Assembly: GCF_037392515.1 (NCBI RefSeq) | Contig: NC_090280.1 | Span: forward strand, 29,021,118-29,085,117 | Length of the DNA: 64,000 nt | Source: Haliotis asinina | Lineage: Eukaryota; Mollusca; Gastropoda; Lepetellida; Haliotidae | Reading direction: 5' to 3' | Shown: positions 1-11,107 of the stretch, in pieces | Layout of the letters: every line of letters begins with the position of its first letter | Numbering within the stretch: the first letter of the stretch is position 1 | Program-made: the position numbers and the translations under genes | Notes under the pieces: model-generated | Databases searched by the model: none | What the model was told of the DNA's origin: nothing | The model's input: only the letters and a program-made list of their open reading frames with translations

Positions 1-1300
1 AGAGGTGTCCAATTTTATTGGACTGCAGTCAATTATTGATTTCCATAAGGTTGTTGCTCAGAAGCTGAAGTCCAGGTTCGGAATGCAAGTAGCAGGACCA
101 ACGTACACCAGTTACGCCATAATTAACTCGGATCACTACAATTTTGGTATGTGGAATAAAACAGCAGTGTTTCTGGACATGTCTCTTCACCACCTGGACT
201 TTTTCTCCTTCCATGCCTACAACAATCTCTATGTCTCTGGTGAGAAGTTTCGCTTCTCTGGCATTAATGAAGCTCGCTTGGTAGCTGGTGTTGACATGAT
301 AGAAAATTACTCACATCTTAAAAAGGGTGGAAAGGTTCCTTTAGTTATCAGTGAATATGGAAGAGGTGGTGTGACTGGTCTTGATCGGCATCAACACAAT
401 AGTATCATAGATTTTGCCACAACTTATCTGCCCAGCGGTTTCATGTTTACTTTTCTCAATCTGAGAGAGTTTCTGGACAGGACCGTGATCTTTATGTTTT
501 CCAATGAGCAATATGGCAGCGAAACCAGTCTTAACTGGTCCATATTTACCAAAGATGGACACGAGACAACAATGGCCAAATTCTTCAAATTCTGGCACAG
601 CTTTTACTACGATCAGAAGTTTCTCAGGGTTTCAAGTCCATTCACAGGATGGGAGAGATCTGTTTCACCGTTGGCTTTGGTCGACCCTCACAAAAAGGAG
701 TTGGTGGTTCTTCTGCACAATTATGGCACTACCTGGCAGAATATAAAGCTTGACTTCCACGGTGGGTGGATCAACCTTACAACTGGAGAATCAACATGTA
801 TCCAATACAAGAACGGAAACACTGAAATGCGTTCCAACGTCCACTTTGACACTACAAAGTACAAGGGAAATCTTGGTCTCCCGAGTCAGGCAACTTGTTT
901 TTATAAATTCAAAACAAATTACAACTTTGATGGTTTACGTACCAACAATGAAAACACCTATTATGGTAAGGACATGGTTATTCCTATCAATAACGGCCAT
1001 GCCGAGACAACCATCTCCTTACCAAGCTCAGGGTATCATACATCACATCTTCGAGTTGGTGTTAGTCGTAACAAAAATGCCAGTGGTAAACCCCACCGTG
1101 TCGTATTCAATGGATATACCCTGCCCTCAACCTTCACATTGTTCGACTCTGACAAAGTGCAGGCAACAACTAAATGGCAAGTATGGGAGTTCTGGGTACC
1201 AAATGATAGGCTCAAAGCAGCTAACACTGTTAGTATGACTTTTGATGGAAATGGTGGTCACGTGTCATCAGTGGCTCTTGTTGTTGGCAAACTTGAATGA
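1..1300 (+). CDS. GH86-like glycoside hydrolase, type 2, copy A, exon 3 (5' cut by window edge)
   Basis: The visible frame is open for about 432 codons to a TGA at 1298-1300. It begins just after the catalytic NEP motif, whose last Glu codon is at 2-4; copy F shows the missing upstream part. Visible GH86-type landmarks are FHAYN, a G-I-N-E-A-R stretch followed by an IENYSH segment, and ISEYGRGG with the probable nucleophile Glu. The C-terminal beta-rich part follows, with LLHNYGTTWQN and a final VALVVGKLE. By family the enzyme would cut beta-1,4 bonds of agarose or porphyran outside the cell. No break is visible in this exon, so A may be the only intact type 2 gene here, but exons 1 and 2 lie outside the window. 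It differs from type 1 copies in many residues and ends in TGA rather than TAA. Confidence 0.8.
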   Translation, partial: EVSNFIGLQSIIDFHKVVAQKLKSRFGMQVAGPTYTSYAIINSDHYNFGMWNKTAVFLDMSLHHLDFFSFHAYNNLYVSGEKFRFSGINEARLVAGVDMIENYSHLKKGGKVPLVISEYGRGGVTGLDRHQHNSIIDFATTYLPSGFMFTFLNLREFLDRTVIFMFSNEQYGSETSLNWSIFTKDGHETTMAKFFKFWHSFYYDQKFLRVSSPFTGWERSVSPLALVDPHKKELVVLLHNYGTTWQNIKLDFHGGWINLTTGESTCIQYKNGNTEMRSNVHFDTTKYKGNLGLPSQATCFYKFKTNYNFDGLRTNNENTYYGKDMVIPINNGHAETTISLPSSGYHTSHLRVGVSRNKNASGKPHRVVFNGYTLPSTFTLFDSDKVQATTKWQVWEFWVPNDRLKAANTVSMTFDGNGGHVSSVALVVGKLE

Positions 1301-1640
1301 AATCTTTTCATGTTTTGTTTTGTTTTGCTTGGTATGTTCGTTGTGTAACACAAATTGTTGGACCATCCAGAGATAAAGATTTAGCATATGCCTTGTGCAT
1401 ACTTTTGTTTTACAAAATATCAATATGATAATACCTCTCGGATGGGTCTCTACAGCGCGGAAGCAAACAGATGAGAAATATTTTGTGTATCTTACAAATC
1501 AAATATATCCGACTCATAAAACATTCCGAACTTGATGTCGCCTATGGACAGCGGGCGATATTCACTGTGCCTGGCGCTACATTAAGTCAACTTATCAAGT
1601 ATGCTATGAGCAGTGCCTTTGCATGTATTTTGTGGTGTAC

Positions 1641-1655
1641 AACACGCACACACAT

Positions 1656-1702
<47 letters not shown>

Positions 1703-1714
1703 TATATACATATA
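1641..1714. repeat. CA/TA microsatellite
   Basis: Alternating CA and TA dinucleotide tracts. The counterparts behind C (21509-21590) and F (36009-36150) sit in the same flanking sequence (TTGTGGTGTACAACAC on the left, ATTCAGATTGT or similar on the right) but differ in length and composition. Confidence 0.9.
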
Positions 1715-2467
1715 TTCAGATTGTCTATGTGGTTGTACATGTAAGCAATTTCAAAATCATAAACAACAGAAGTGCATGAAGACCGACCGAACAAATTCCA
1801 AATGACACCCCAGTCATAGTTGTAAGCGAGGGAATTCTTCCTTTCATTTATATAGCCTAGGAACTTTATTTGTGGAAGCAGATTCAATTCAAATTCAAAA
1901 TGGGTTGTGATTAGACTACCTTCCCACGCCTAAATACATCACTGTTCCATTCAAACTGGGACCATCGGATGTGGTGGAACCTCCAAAACCAACCTTAAAC
2001 AATTTGATTTCGTTCACAATCATGGTCACAGCGTCAGAAAATTTGTCTTGTCTCATGTTGTTAGTCTTTACGTCGAGGCAGATCAGTCAGTCAGCTTTAA
2101 ACTATCGAGCTATGAATTATTTTCACCCAACCCATGAATCCAACCCTTCATCCAGCTGGGTTTTAATACTCCTAATGCAGACCCGAACAATGAGAAATCT
2201 ATTAATCCACCAATAATAATAGCAATAAAAACTTTCATTTCTGTTGCTAACACTGACCTAGAGAATATGTATCCTTTCCGCTTTCTTCCCCTCCTTGGAA
2301 ATTACATCAAACACAGTATCGCCTTTTCTAGACCCGATTATTTTACAGACAGCTGTCATTTTGAGGGAATATTTCTGAGTGTAGATTTAGATAAACCAAC
2401 AAACGAATCATGTCAGGATGTGACAGGAACGAGACGTCAAATCCAGCTAACTGCCAAAAGTACTTCC

Positions 2468-2529
2468 CGTCACGATACGGCTGCAGTATTGCCGATGTGA
2501 CGTTAAATATTAACTCCCTCACTCACCCA
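2468..2529 (+). repeat. LINE 3'-tail relic
   Basis: It contains CGTCACGATACGGC, TTGCCGATGTGACGTTAAAT and ACTCCCTCACTCAC. This matches the 3' end of the I/Nimb-like LINEs ending at 47480 (+) and 51957 (- strand). Equivalent relics lie at about 21789-21847 and 36893-36955, so this one predates the module duplication. Confidence 0.65.
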
Positions 2530-2783
2530 AACGTACTCACCCAGACGTTGTCATCACAATACAAGTTTTGTCTGTGTACTGCAGGCATGTCCCTGTCCAC
2601 GAAGACCACCATCAGTATTTATATCACATCAGTACATCTCACAAGATCAAATGTCAGTCTCTAACGTCTGCCGAAATGTACAGATGCAATTAGGTAAGCA
2701 AAAGTACGCAATGAAACCAGATTTTCATGCAAACTAGTAGCACTCGCCAGTCATGCAGTTTCCATAGAAATGTAAGCATGTGT

Positions 2784-2910
2784 TACTGAGTGGGTGAGTG
2801 AGTTTAGTTCCACACTCGGCAATGTTGTAGGTGCTGATCTTTAAATAATCGAGCATCGATCTACGCAAACAGGATAAGGCGACAGACAAACAGACAGACA
2901 AACTGTTTAT
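2784..2910 (+). repeat. SINE relic (GTGAGTGAG-headed family), 5' half
   Basis: Begins TGAGTGGGTGAGTGAGTTTAG and continues through an ACTCGGCAATGTT segment and AATAATCGAGCATCGATCT, which are diagnostic blocks of the full SINE at 42706-42977. It is degraded and is present in all three spacers. Confidence 0.6.
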
Positions 2911-3112
2911 TAACGTCTCACTACTGATGCATATAAACACATTACCTTCAAGTTATACACACTAATAAATGTTTATATACCTCTCTTTTATGGAGTTATG
3001 GGAGAGACATTTAAAACATGCTAATCTCGTTCTCCGCACACCAGGAGTGTAACGTATTTAACAGGTATTGTAGGTCTTCTCGTTCAGCCTATTAGAACAA
3101 CTGTTTGTCCCT

Positions 3113-3348
3113 TGAGTGAGTGAGTGAGTGAATGAGTTTAGACCTTAGACCTAGGTAATCTTAGTGCAATGTTAAAGAATGAGAGTGAAGGATAAGGTAA
3201 CCTTAGTAAAGGTTGCTTTGTGAAAGGCGCCCAAAGTCAGCGGGACGGACCATCCGATCCAGGTAGTCGCCTCAACGACAAGAATAGTCGCCTTTCATGG
3301 CAAGCATGGGTTCCTGAAGACCTAGTCTACCCCGGACCTCCACGGGTC
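3113..3348 (+). repeat. SINE relic with internal deletion
   Basis: It has a (GTGA)n head and, from about 3235, the conserved 3' domain: AGTCAGCGGGACGGACCATC, TAGTCGCCTC, GGCAAGCATGGGTTCCTGAA and a final CACGGGTC. The 3' domain matches the SINE at 42706-42977. Equivalent copies lie at about 22386-22619 and 37541-37770. Confidence 0.65.
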
Positions 3349-3732
3349 AAATACCAGATTATCGCCTACTGAACAAGTTGTTGACCCATTGGGGATGTCT
3401 AAAAGCTATACATGGGCATCACAAATAATGACAAACTGAATGAATACCAATTACCATCCGTATTCCGATCATTTGATACACGTGTCATACGTAAATTTAC
3501 ACTAGCTTAAATCGGGTATTGTTTTCGGTCTAATAGCATTTGCAAATTCCACGTGTGCAGTACTTGATACATCGTGTCTGTGAGAACTTCTCAACGAGTC
3601 ACTGGTTTGAGTCCAGAAACATTTGTAAATTTCAAATGTATGATAATTAATACATGTATCTGTGAACATCTCACAATAGAGACTGTTTTCAGTCCAGTAG
3701 CATTTCAGTAAAAGTTTCAGTTTCTTACAATA

Positions 3733-4189
3733 CGAGGGCTGGTCAAAAGGTTCTAAGCCTACATAACTTCTACACTGGGGACACCAAGTAATCTTAGGAG
3801 TGTTGTTGGACAGTGTTCTTCATCAGCATTTCCAGTTAGTTTACTCAAAAAGATCAACTAGTGGAAAGCAACAGGTCCTTCAAGGATACTGGGGTATAAT
3901 ACATACGTGTACAACAGATTGGAGCTCGTCATTACCGGAATAGATGTTTCCATGGAGATGTTCCTTCAATTTTGGAAATAGGTGAAATAGGGCCAGGTCA
4001 GGTAAACTTGGAGGATGAGGAAGTTCTTTCAAGCAACATTGATGTACTGCAGACTTTGCCAATTCAGAGATGTGAGACGAAGCAGTGTCATGTAAAATCA
4101 GCACGCCAGCCTTCACCAGCTCTAACGTTGTAAGATTAGTTGGTGTCACTAGTCTAGAAGTTATCTAGGCTTCGCTTGACCTGCCCGCG
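3733..4189 (-). mobile_element. mariner-like transposon relic, internally deleted
   Basis: The ends are inverted repeats, CGAGGGCTGGTC on the left and GACCTGCCCGCG on the right, each flanked by TA, the target duplicated by mariner elements. About 30 bp of the termini pair (TAAGCCTACATAACTTCTA and its complement). The minus strand at 3880-4149 translates to a decayed mariner transposase C-terminal part: LILHDTASSH (from the usual HDNARPH), then LPHPPSLPDLALFHLFPKLK. With about 457 bp it has lost the N-terminal two thirds and cannot move itself. The same relic occupies 23413-23865 and 38509-39417, so it predates the module duplication. Confidence 0.75.
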
Positions 4190-4280
4190 TAAATAGAGGA
4201 ACACTGCTATGATGTTGGTGTGGTGTTCCCTTTATTGTTTGTTTCATGCTGTTTGTTTGTTTCATTGTAGCGTTGACATT

Positions 4281-4404
4281 CTGGAACCAAGTCAGCGAGC
4301 CTGACCATCCGATCCCGTTAGTCGCCTCTTGCGACAAGCATAGTCGCATTTTACGGCAAGCATGGGTTGCTGAAGGCCTATTCTACGCTGGACCTTGACG
4401 GGTC
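4281..4404 (+). repeat. SINE 3'-domain relic
   Basis: Contains GGAACCAAGTCAGCGAGC, GATCCCGTTAGTCGCCTCTT, GACAAGCATAGTCGC and GGCAAGCATGGGTTGCTGAA and ends GACGGGTCCCC. This is the 3' half of the SINE family seen whole at 42706-42977. Counterparts lie at about 23955-24082 and 39506-39635. Confidence 0.65.
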
Positions 4405-4852
4405 CCCATTTCTAGGAGGGTACTTTAGTGGAGATCTGAATAGAGAAAAATGCAGACCATTTTCTTTTTATTTTTCTATTTGAACAAGAAAGTTTTAAAC
4501 ACATTCTAATGAACTTACATAGTTAAAATTGGGACCAGTAAAAACTCACCGAACGTCACACGTTACTGAATTGGCAGGTGAGCTACCTTGCCACTTGAAG
4601 TGGCCATGCTTGTGAAAGCTTAAACTCTATAAGTAATGTGAATGGTTCAACCAACCAACAATTTACTCTGTCTATACTGCAAGTTTCTATCTCAACAATG
4701 GGAGTACCCGTCCCCAAAATGGGTGAAGTACAGATAACGCTTCATAAACACTTTGCATTGTCATCCAATCATGTCTACCTCACAGTTACACACACATATA
4801 GGCATGTCTGTGTGTGTTAAACATATGCTACTTCACACAGATTAAAATTTCA

Positions 4853-4860
4853 TTACATAG
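4853..4860 (+). promoter_or_regulatory. decayed TATA box of copy B
   Basis: It reads TTACATAG at the place, 36 nt before the exon 1 ATG, where copies D and E have TTATATAG and TTATATAA. The T-to-C change breaks the TATA core, in line with B being a pseudogene. Confidence 0.5.
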
Positions 4861-4895
4861 CCAAACCATGTAATATGACTTACAGTCAGACAAGA

Positions 4896-7800
4896 ATGTT
4901 GCTTATCACGCTTGTGTCCACATTGCTGTTCTGCCAGGGACTCTCGGACACCACAGTCACCATCTACAACGAGTGGCTATCCCAGGGTGGACGGGCCCAC
5001 TATGAAGCTGATCGTTGGAATAAACATAACGGGCTGACACAATCCAATCTGATTTCAAAGTGTAAAGCTATTGGAACTGCGAGTGGGCGCTGGATTAACA
5101 GAGACATCGACCTGTTCACAAATGTATGTATTGCTTTTGTGTCAGGTAGTCAGGTAATCGTCTGTAATTTTGCGATTAGTATTTCTTAGCATGTATATTT
5201 TTGATAAAGATCCTTTGACGCAGTGATGGTTTTGCACCGCAGCAATATCATGGTGTGTGCCATACACATTGTGCTCACAAATGGAATCGGACCCGTGCCT
5301 TTATGTGACGAGCGGACGCTTTAACCTTTAGGCTACCTCATTCTCTCGAGTTCCGTTGAAAGTACAGGGATGTATGTGTTGTTTTTATGAAACAGAAGCG
5401 TCTTTTGGATATGAATTTAGACTTATATTTGTGTAAGTGGTTTTCTTTTGAATTATTGATCCAACTCCTTTGCTCTATGTTTTAACTGAACTACACGAAA
5501 TGAACTGCATTTATTTCGACGTTAGTAGTCCATTGACTTCGGTACAACCGTAGTTTATTGTCACTGGGTTTTAACTGAAAGTGTTTCATATGTATTGCAA
5601 TTAGCATTCTAGCCACTAACGTCCTCGCCGGCCAATCTGTTAGAGTGACAACGCTGATCCAGTCTTGTTGACTCACCATATTCTTCAATAATTATGTAGT
5701 GGAGATGTCTAAATTTCATGCATCCTTGTTACAGATGGTGTACACCTGACGTGCATTTGCGACAGGTGTTTTTGATTCAATTCCTTAGTTTCTCATGTGT
5801 GCCTTCCCGGTTTTTATCCTGTGGATATAACGCAGGAGATACAGGCATCGCCTCGTCCACCCGTCCATAATCAAGATCACCTGTCCAGATCATGTTATAT
5901 TTATCTTACCTCACTCATAAATGTTGCTTTCTGATTGGCTAAGCGACCTTTGATTACTTTCAATGTACTTCTCTTACAAGCGAGAAACATTTCAATGTAT
6001 CCCGCTTGGAAAGCCAAACTCCCTGGTAATAGGTATTAGTGGTAGTAAGTCTATATCTCAAATCTAACGACTCAAGTATCATGTACGGAAATTGCCAATG
6101 TTTAGTGAAAGCAAATTGATGGAAGGAAGATAACTCTTGTATCAGTGCTCCAAACAATTCAAAATAACAGTGACATGTTTGGTGAGACAGATACATTGTT
6201 CACCCATCGGGGCCAGTGGGTTGTTGTTCCCTTGATGTGTATGTGTAAATGTTAACAGGACATCATGTGTGTGTGTCCTAAAACAATTTTGACTTTGTCT
6301 CTGCAGGGAGGGGTGGATTGTATGCATGATTGCCATTGGCAGCATTGGCACTCTGCTCGGTACAGACTGGATAGGTAAATTAAGTACTGTTGCTTTTGAG
6401 GGATTCTTACCCATTTTGTCTGCAATGTGACAGTCAGTTGTCGAAGTGTCTGAGGGGTGTTCTGACGTTGAGGGCGATCAAGCTCATACTGTCAGGTTCA
6501 AATCTGGTGTTTGGGAAGGACACGAAAGACACTGAGGCAAGAACGGATGTAGGCGGATGCATGTAAAGTAGCGTTGTCATGCTAGAAGAACTCTTTCTGT
6601 TGGTCCATAATTGAAAGCATGTTCCAGTTCCGGACTCTATGACATCACCATAAACGACTGTGCCCGATGGAATTCTCTTAAATCAGAATCGAGAACTGTC
6701 TTAGGGTTGTCCGTTTAAACGGTCGTCTCTCGGGCGATCTTGTGCGATCTTGTGCGAAATGATCCCAAAAGCAAAATATGGTGCTCTGATAACGGTGAAA
6801 TATCGGGAAACCGCAGTATGCGACTCCCCAGCCTAAAGGTCGGACATGGTGATGTTTCGTGACATAATGATTTCTGGCAAAAACGATTGACAAAACTATA
6901 CACAACGTTTGTATTTTTAAAGTGATCACTGCATCAAAATTTCCGACATTTATGCACGTGTATTTTGCTTTCGTGTTTCCTTGGTGGCGTGTTTGCAAAT
7001 ATTTCTCCAAACGTTTCTAAAACAAATGTAAAGGTTCAAAAACTGGCAATGAGGCTGTTTACGATCACACAAAAATGATGTTTTGGAAAGAGATAGTATA
7101 CTTGTATTTTTGCTTTGCTGGTGCTACACCAATGCAGTTCCTCTTATTCTTCTTATCTTCTTTTCTATTTACAAGAGTGTACTGTCCTATTTTTATTTCT
7201 TTCAAAATTGTGATGGCGGGATAATTTGTCACATTTTGTTGCTCATCCAATTCTTTCAAGTTGACTCACCTTTGTCCATGTTTTGGATCGGTGTCATCAG
7301 TAGTACAGGATTCACTCACCTTTTCGAGAATTCCTGTAAATTATAGGTTCTGTAAGCAAAGGTACTGGACATGCTCGTACATGCTCCCAGCTGTTAATTT
7401 TGTGTGCTTGGTGATATTGATTTCAAGCTCAAACTGATTTCCAAACTTTATGGCTTGGCTTTCAGTGGCCCCAGAGCCCAAGTCACCATGGTTACCCAGA
7501 TCCAAACTACCTCCAAGACAACTCCAAACAGACGAAAGCATGGAAGATCTGGATGGAACAGGTGCATGGCTATGGAAGTCAAGTCGACAATATGGTCTGG
7601 GAAACGAAAAGTAATTAAACGTTCTCTTTTGAAAAATGGTAAACCGTTCCCAAGCTCCCCAACCGTTTTGATATGGTGATGTCCTCGTATATGATAATGA
7701 TATGTAGGGGCAAAGAATTGAAGTTGTGAAGGACACCATAAGATGATGTCGGTTGAACTATAACGACATGATAAATTTCACTGTAGGCCCCGTTCTGCTT

Positions 7801-10004
7801 TAAATATAATTGTTTCTTAAAATTTTAAGTAGGAAACTTCTAAATTGATACACGGCAGTTTATGATTTGTTGTAAAAGTTTGTGGTTGTATTCTCAAATG
7901 GGATGAAGTGATTGTAAAATTATTCTCCTCCAGAGAGGATAGGTAACTCACCAATAATTCACGGCAGAGACAGATCTATCACTATCTTCAGTCGTAGTAT
8001 ACATGCTATGTACAGACTAGGTTAGACTGCAATTACCCACATCTACATGTTAATCTGGTTTAAATCCACCGATCTTGCGAGACATGTCGTCATGGTCCTG
8101 AGTGTGGTGATGGCAATTTATAGCCATACCTGTCAAATCGCACGCATCCTGCGTGAGTCTCACGCATTTGAGTCAAAATCTGACGCACTGAGAAATTTGC
8201 CACCCCAAAAAATGTTTTCATGTACAAAATAATTAGACCGAAGTAAATATGCAATTTATGTCATGCGAATTGTCCGGACATTAAAATATCAAACTGGGTA
8301 ATGCCCATTGCAGCGAAGTAGAGGCTATAAACCAGTTTTAAGCGAGGAGTAGCGTGCCAAGATGAGCGACCTAAACATACGTACCTAAAACCGGTTTCGG
8401 AAGGTGTGGAGGGGGCTTTGGCGACTGGATTTTACAACAAAATGTATTTATTACGAATTGAAGACACTCTCTCGTCTCAATTGTATAATTGCTGTAAGCG
8501 AAAAGTTCATCTCGCTCATTCACGAAAGGCTATAACTTTAATCGTGACCATTTTTTTTGTCTGCAACAGGTCAGTTTTGGCCCAGCTGGATAGACAAGTC
8601 ACACCATCAGGGTAAATTCCCAAACAACCTCGATGCAGTGGGAGAGTTTATGTCACTTATGGTTCAGAGCGCCAAAGACTACTCCGATGGACACATACCT
8701 AAAATATTTGAGGTCATCAACGAACCTGAAGTAGAACACTATATTGATGAACAAACGCTTTTGGATTTGCATAAAATAGTAGCTCAGAAATTGAAATCCA
8801 GGTTTGGAATGAAGGTTGGAGGACCAACGTACACTGGCTATACAATCGTCAATTCAGATATAAACAACTTTAGCAAATGGCAAAGAACAGCTAGGTTTTT
8901 GGACATGTCTCTTGATCACTTGGACTTCTTCTCTTTCCATGCTTACAATTACATATATGTATCAGGTGGAAGCCATAGATACAGTGGCATCAACGAAGCT
9001 CGTCTTGTTTGTGGTATTGATATGATTGAAAACTACTCTCATATGAAGAAAGGCAAGAACTTTCCGATCATTATTAGTGAGTTTGGAAGGGGTGGTGTAC
9101 ACGGGATATTTATTATTTTCAGTCTATTTACCAACCAAATGGCTTCATGTTTACATATCTGCACCTGAGGGAGTTCATTGACAGGGCTATAGTTTTCATT
9201 CTTGCAAATGGACAATACCCTGGTCACGACAGTCTCAACAGGTCTTTGTTTACAAAAGATGGTCATCCGACACAAATGGTCAAATTCTTTCAGTTTTGGC
9301 ATAATTTCTATTATGATCAGAAATTTCTCACAGTTGGAAGTAAATTCGATGGCTTGGAGCGTGTAGTTTCCCCTCTAGCTCTGGCAAACCCAAACAACAA
9401 AGAGGTGGTAGTTCTACTTCACAACTATGGCACTGCCTGGCAAAATGTGAAGCTGGACTTCAACGGCGACTGGATCAAACCCACAACTGGAGAATCAACT
9501 TGTGTCCGGTTCCAAAATGGTAAGCCAGCAATGAACTCCAATGTCCACTTCGATACAACAAAGAACCACGGAAATGTTGGTCTACCTGGAGAGTCAACAT
9601 GTTTCTACAAGTTTGAAACCAACTACAACTTTGGCGGCATCCGCACAAACAACGAGAACACCTACTATGGAAAGAACATGGTCATCCCGATCAGCAACGG
9701 GCATGCACAAACAACGATCCAGCTACCCAGCTCTGGCTATCACACATCTCATCTTAGAGTGGGAGTAAGTCGTGCTAAAAACGCCAATGCAAAACCACTT
9801 AAAGTTGAGTTCAATGGATACACCCTACCCTCAAGCTACACGCTGTTTGACGCCGACAAAGTTGAAGCATCTACAAAATGGGAGGTGTGGGAGTACTGGG
9901 TTCCAACAGATCGCGTCAAATCGACTAACACCATCAGTATGACCTTTGCTGGAAATGGTGGTCATGTGACGTCTGTGGCGCTGGTTGCAGGGAAACTTCA
10001 ATAA
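4896..10004 (+). pseudogene. GH86-like glycoside hydrolase, type 1, copy B, frameshifted
   Basis: Exons are 4896-5123, 7466-7610 and 8570-10004. Exon 1 encodes a signal peptide (MLLITLVSTLLFCQGLS) then DTTVTIYNEWLSQGGR. The donor is AAT|GTATGT. Exon 2 starts after TTTCAG with WPQSPSHHGYPDPNYLQD and ends at AAAA|GTAATT. Exon 3 starts after GCAACAG with QFWPSWIDKSHHQGKFPN. The start at 4896 is chosen because it is the one conserved in D and E; the in-frame ATG at 4875 is unique to B. Exon 3 is 1435 nt against 1457 nt in D and E: about 30 nt after CACGGGATA (near 9109) are replaced by 8 nt, a net loss of 22 nt that shifts the frame past the nucleophile motif. A decayed TATA box adds to the case. 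The break could also be a sequencing error, but the 8-nt filler makes a real deletion likelier. Confidence 0.8.
8570..10004 (+). pseudogene. copy B exon 3 (catalytic exon) with frame break near 9110
   Basis: The 5' part (8570 to about 9110) keeps the acid/base motif EVINEPEVEHY, FHAYN and ISEFGRGG. After CACGGGATA the frame changes, and the rest, open in the second frame to TAA at 10002-10004, encodes MFTYLHLREFIDRA, LLHNYGTAWQN and VALVAGKLQ. In the first frame translation stops at 9166-9168. One residue also differs from D and E before the break (VCGID for VGGID). The 3' half is closer to E than to D (NGQYPGHDSLNRSLF and DFNGDWIKP are shared with E). Confidence 0.8.
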
Positions 10005-10005
10005 A
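10000..10005 (+). promoter_or_regulatory. AATAAA polyadenylation signal overlapping the stop codon (copy B)
   Basis: The last sense codon CAA and stop TAA, followed by A, spell AATAAA. The same overlap is present in D (31261-31266) and E (51737-51742) but not in type 2 copies. If it is used, the 3' UTR is only a few tens of bases. Confidence 0.5.
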
Positions 10006-10349
10006 GGAAATTGTTGCTCACTTGAATTTATTTATTCATCTTATATTACTAACTATTGAAATTTTATTATGAAGTAGTTGCATAGATTATACTCATATTT
10101 CCCTGATATAGTCTGACTTTATGGGTTTTATTATTAAGCGTTTTTCATCAATGGTTTCTTGGCAGTTTTCTCTGAAACTTATATTGTATATACTTATTGT
10201 TACGGTTACGAATTTGCCATGACAAAAGATGTATGAAATCCCCTGTGAACAGGCAAAACAGAACAAAGACAAGTCTAAACTATTCAAATATTATTAGCAA
10301 AGAGAGTTATACAAAGTCAGAAGATAAGTTCATAATATCGATTTCAAAT
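10005..10349. other. 3' flank of copy B, shared with copy E
   Basis: AT-rich, with no gene. It matches the flank of E at 51742-51954 and 57995-58160, where a 6 kb LINE interrupts it; at 10195-10205 the uninterrupted target GTTACGGTTACG is seen. It does not match the flank behind D. Confidence 0.7.
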
Positions 10350-10863
10350 ACAATGCAAATGCATTTGTGTCCATCGCACCTATGCCTTTCTTTCCAGGTG
10401 GTTCTGAGGAGAGTTTTGTCTGTGAGAGTAAGTCTCCAGATTCTGTAGTTTGGAAGGAGTTTTTGCCCTTTGTGTATAAGGCTTCGGTGTCACTTATGGG
10501 AGATAATTCTACCCCACGGCCTGTTATTATCTTGAGGGATTCTGGAGCTCTTCCATCTCTGATTTTGAAGGATATTTTGCTTTTTTATGATGAGTCTTCA
10601 GCTAACTCAGATGTTTTGCTTCAGGATATAGGTGGCAATTCTTCTGCGCCTCTCCATTTTGTGAATTTGACCTCAGACCTGATTTCAGGTGAGGTGAAAG
10701 TTGGTGTTCTTGACGCTCTCCCAGTTCCGGGTGACGATTTGTTGATCAGTAATGATCTTATGGAGGCCAAAGTTGGCGCTGATCCTATTGTCACTGTTTC
10801 ACAGGAGAGTTCAGTTAGTACAGAAAAGTTGGATGATGAATTTCCGGGTATTTTCCCCTCTTA
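10350..10863 (+). mobile_element. Ty3/gypsy-type retroelement fossil, protease-region fragment
   Basis: Fragment of an old LTR retrotransposon whose translation resembles the aspartic protease region of Ty3/gypsy polyproteins (ILRDSGALPSLI and a later LLISNDL stretch). The same sequence at the same place lies behind copy E, continuing to an integrase there (58180-60538). Here it is cut off by a LINE at about 10864. It is a broken partial copy, older than the B/E duplication. Confidence 0.6.
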
Positions 10864-11107
10864 TTCTTGGAACAATATTTGACTTGACTTTGATATGTTT
10901 ATCGTGAACTTTGCCTATAGTCCTATGCCAGAAGGCGGTGGATCATGGACCAATCTGGTAGAATCATTAATCTCTTAATTTTTCTGCTGGAGTATATCAC
11001 CTGGGTATCCTTGGTGCTGCCAGCTGTAGATCCGCTTGTTTTTAGCATTGTCCTTGTGATACTCCGTGGTGGGTGGGGAGCTCGGGTGATGAACAAATAT
11101 GTCTTAA

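Larger units (their letters stand above)
1301..3732. other. A-B intergenic spacer, first part, rich in shared relics
   Basis: No gene was recognised. In order it holds a CA/TA microsatellite, a LINE 3'-tail relic, two SINE relics and unassigned AT-rich DNA. The same order is found behind copies C (from 21145) and F (from 35667), so this is one arm of the duplicated module. Relative to those two copies, about 430 bp just before the mariner relic is missing here: the sequence ending AAGTTTCAG at about 3720 runs almost directly into the relic, whereas 22985-23410 and 38125-38506 carry the extra segment. Short frames in this stretch have no recognisable similarity. Confidence 0.7.

Noticed and set aside
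1623-1805. Open frames rich in HTHTHT or IYIYI over the microsatellites (also near 21481-21684 and 35831-36257)
   Set aside because: They are translations of dinucleotide repeats, open in several frames on both strands, with no conserved protein around them.
4875-4895. Alternative upstream start MTYSQTR for copy B
   Set aside because: The ATG is missing in D and E, and the signal peptide begins at the next Met, which all three share.
7341-7739. Minus-strand open frames opposite exon 2 (also 28539-28856 and 49119-49466)
   Set aside because: They are antisense shadows of conserved exon 2; the plus-strand exon has matching splice sites and phases in all copies.
8130-8165. Short hairpin in intron 2 (ACGCATCCTGCGT-type, perfect as CTCACGCATCCTGCGTGAG in D near 29370)
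   Set aside because: Lost in E without effect on the frame and likely part of a common repeat; no evidence of a structured RNA.
10350-10863. Possible small host protein of about 170 aa behind copy B
   Set aside because: The translation has the protease-region pattern of Ty3/gypsy elements, and the same text behind E leads into an integrase.
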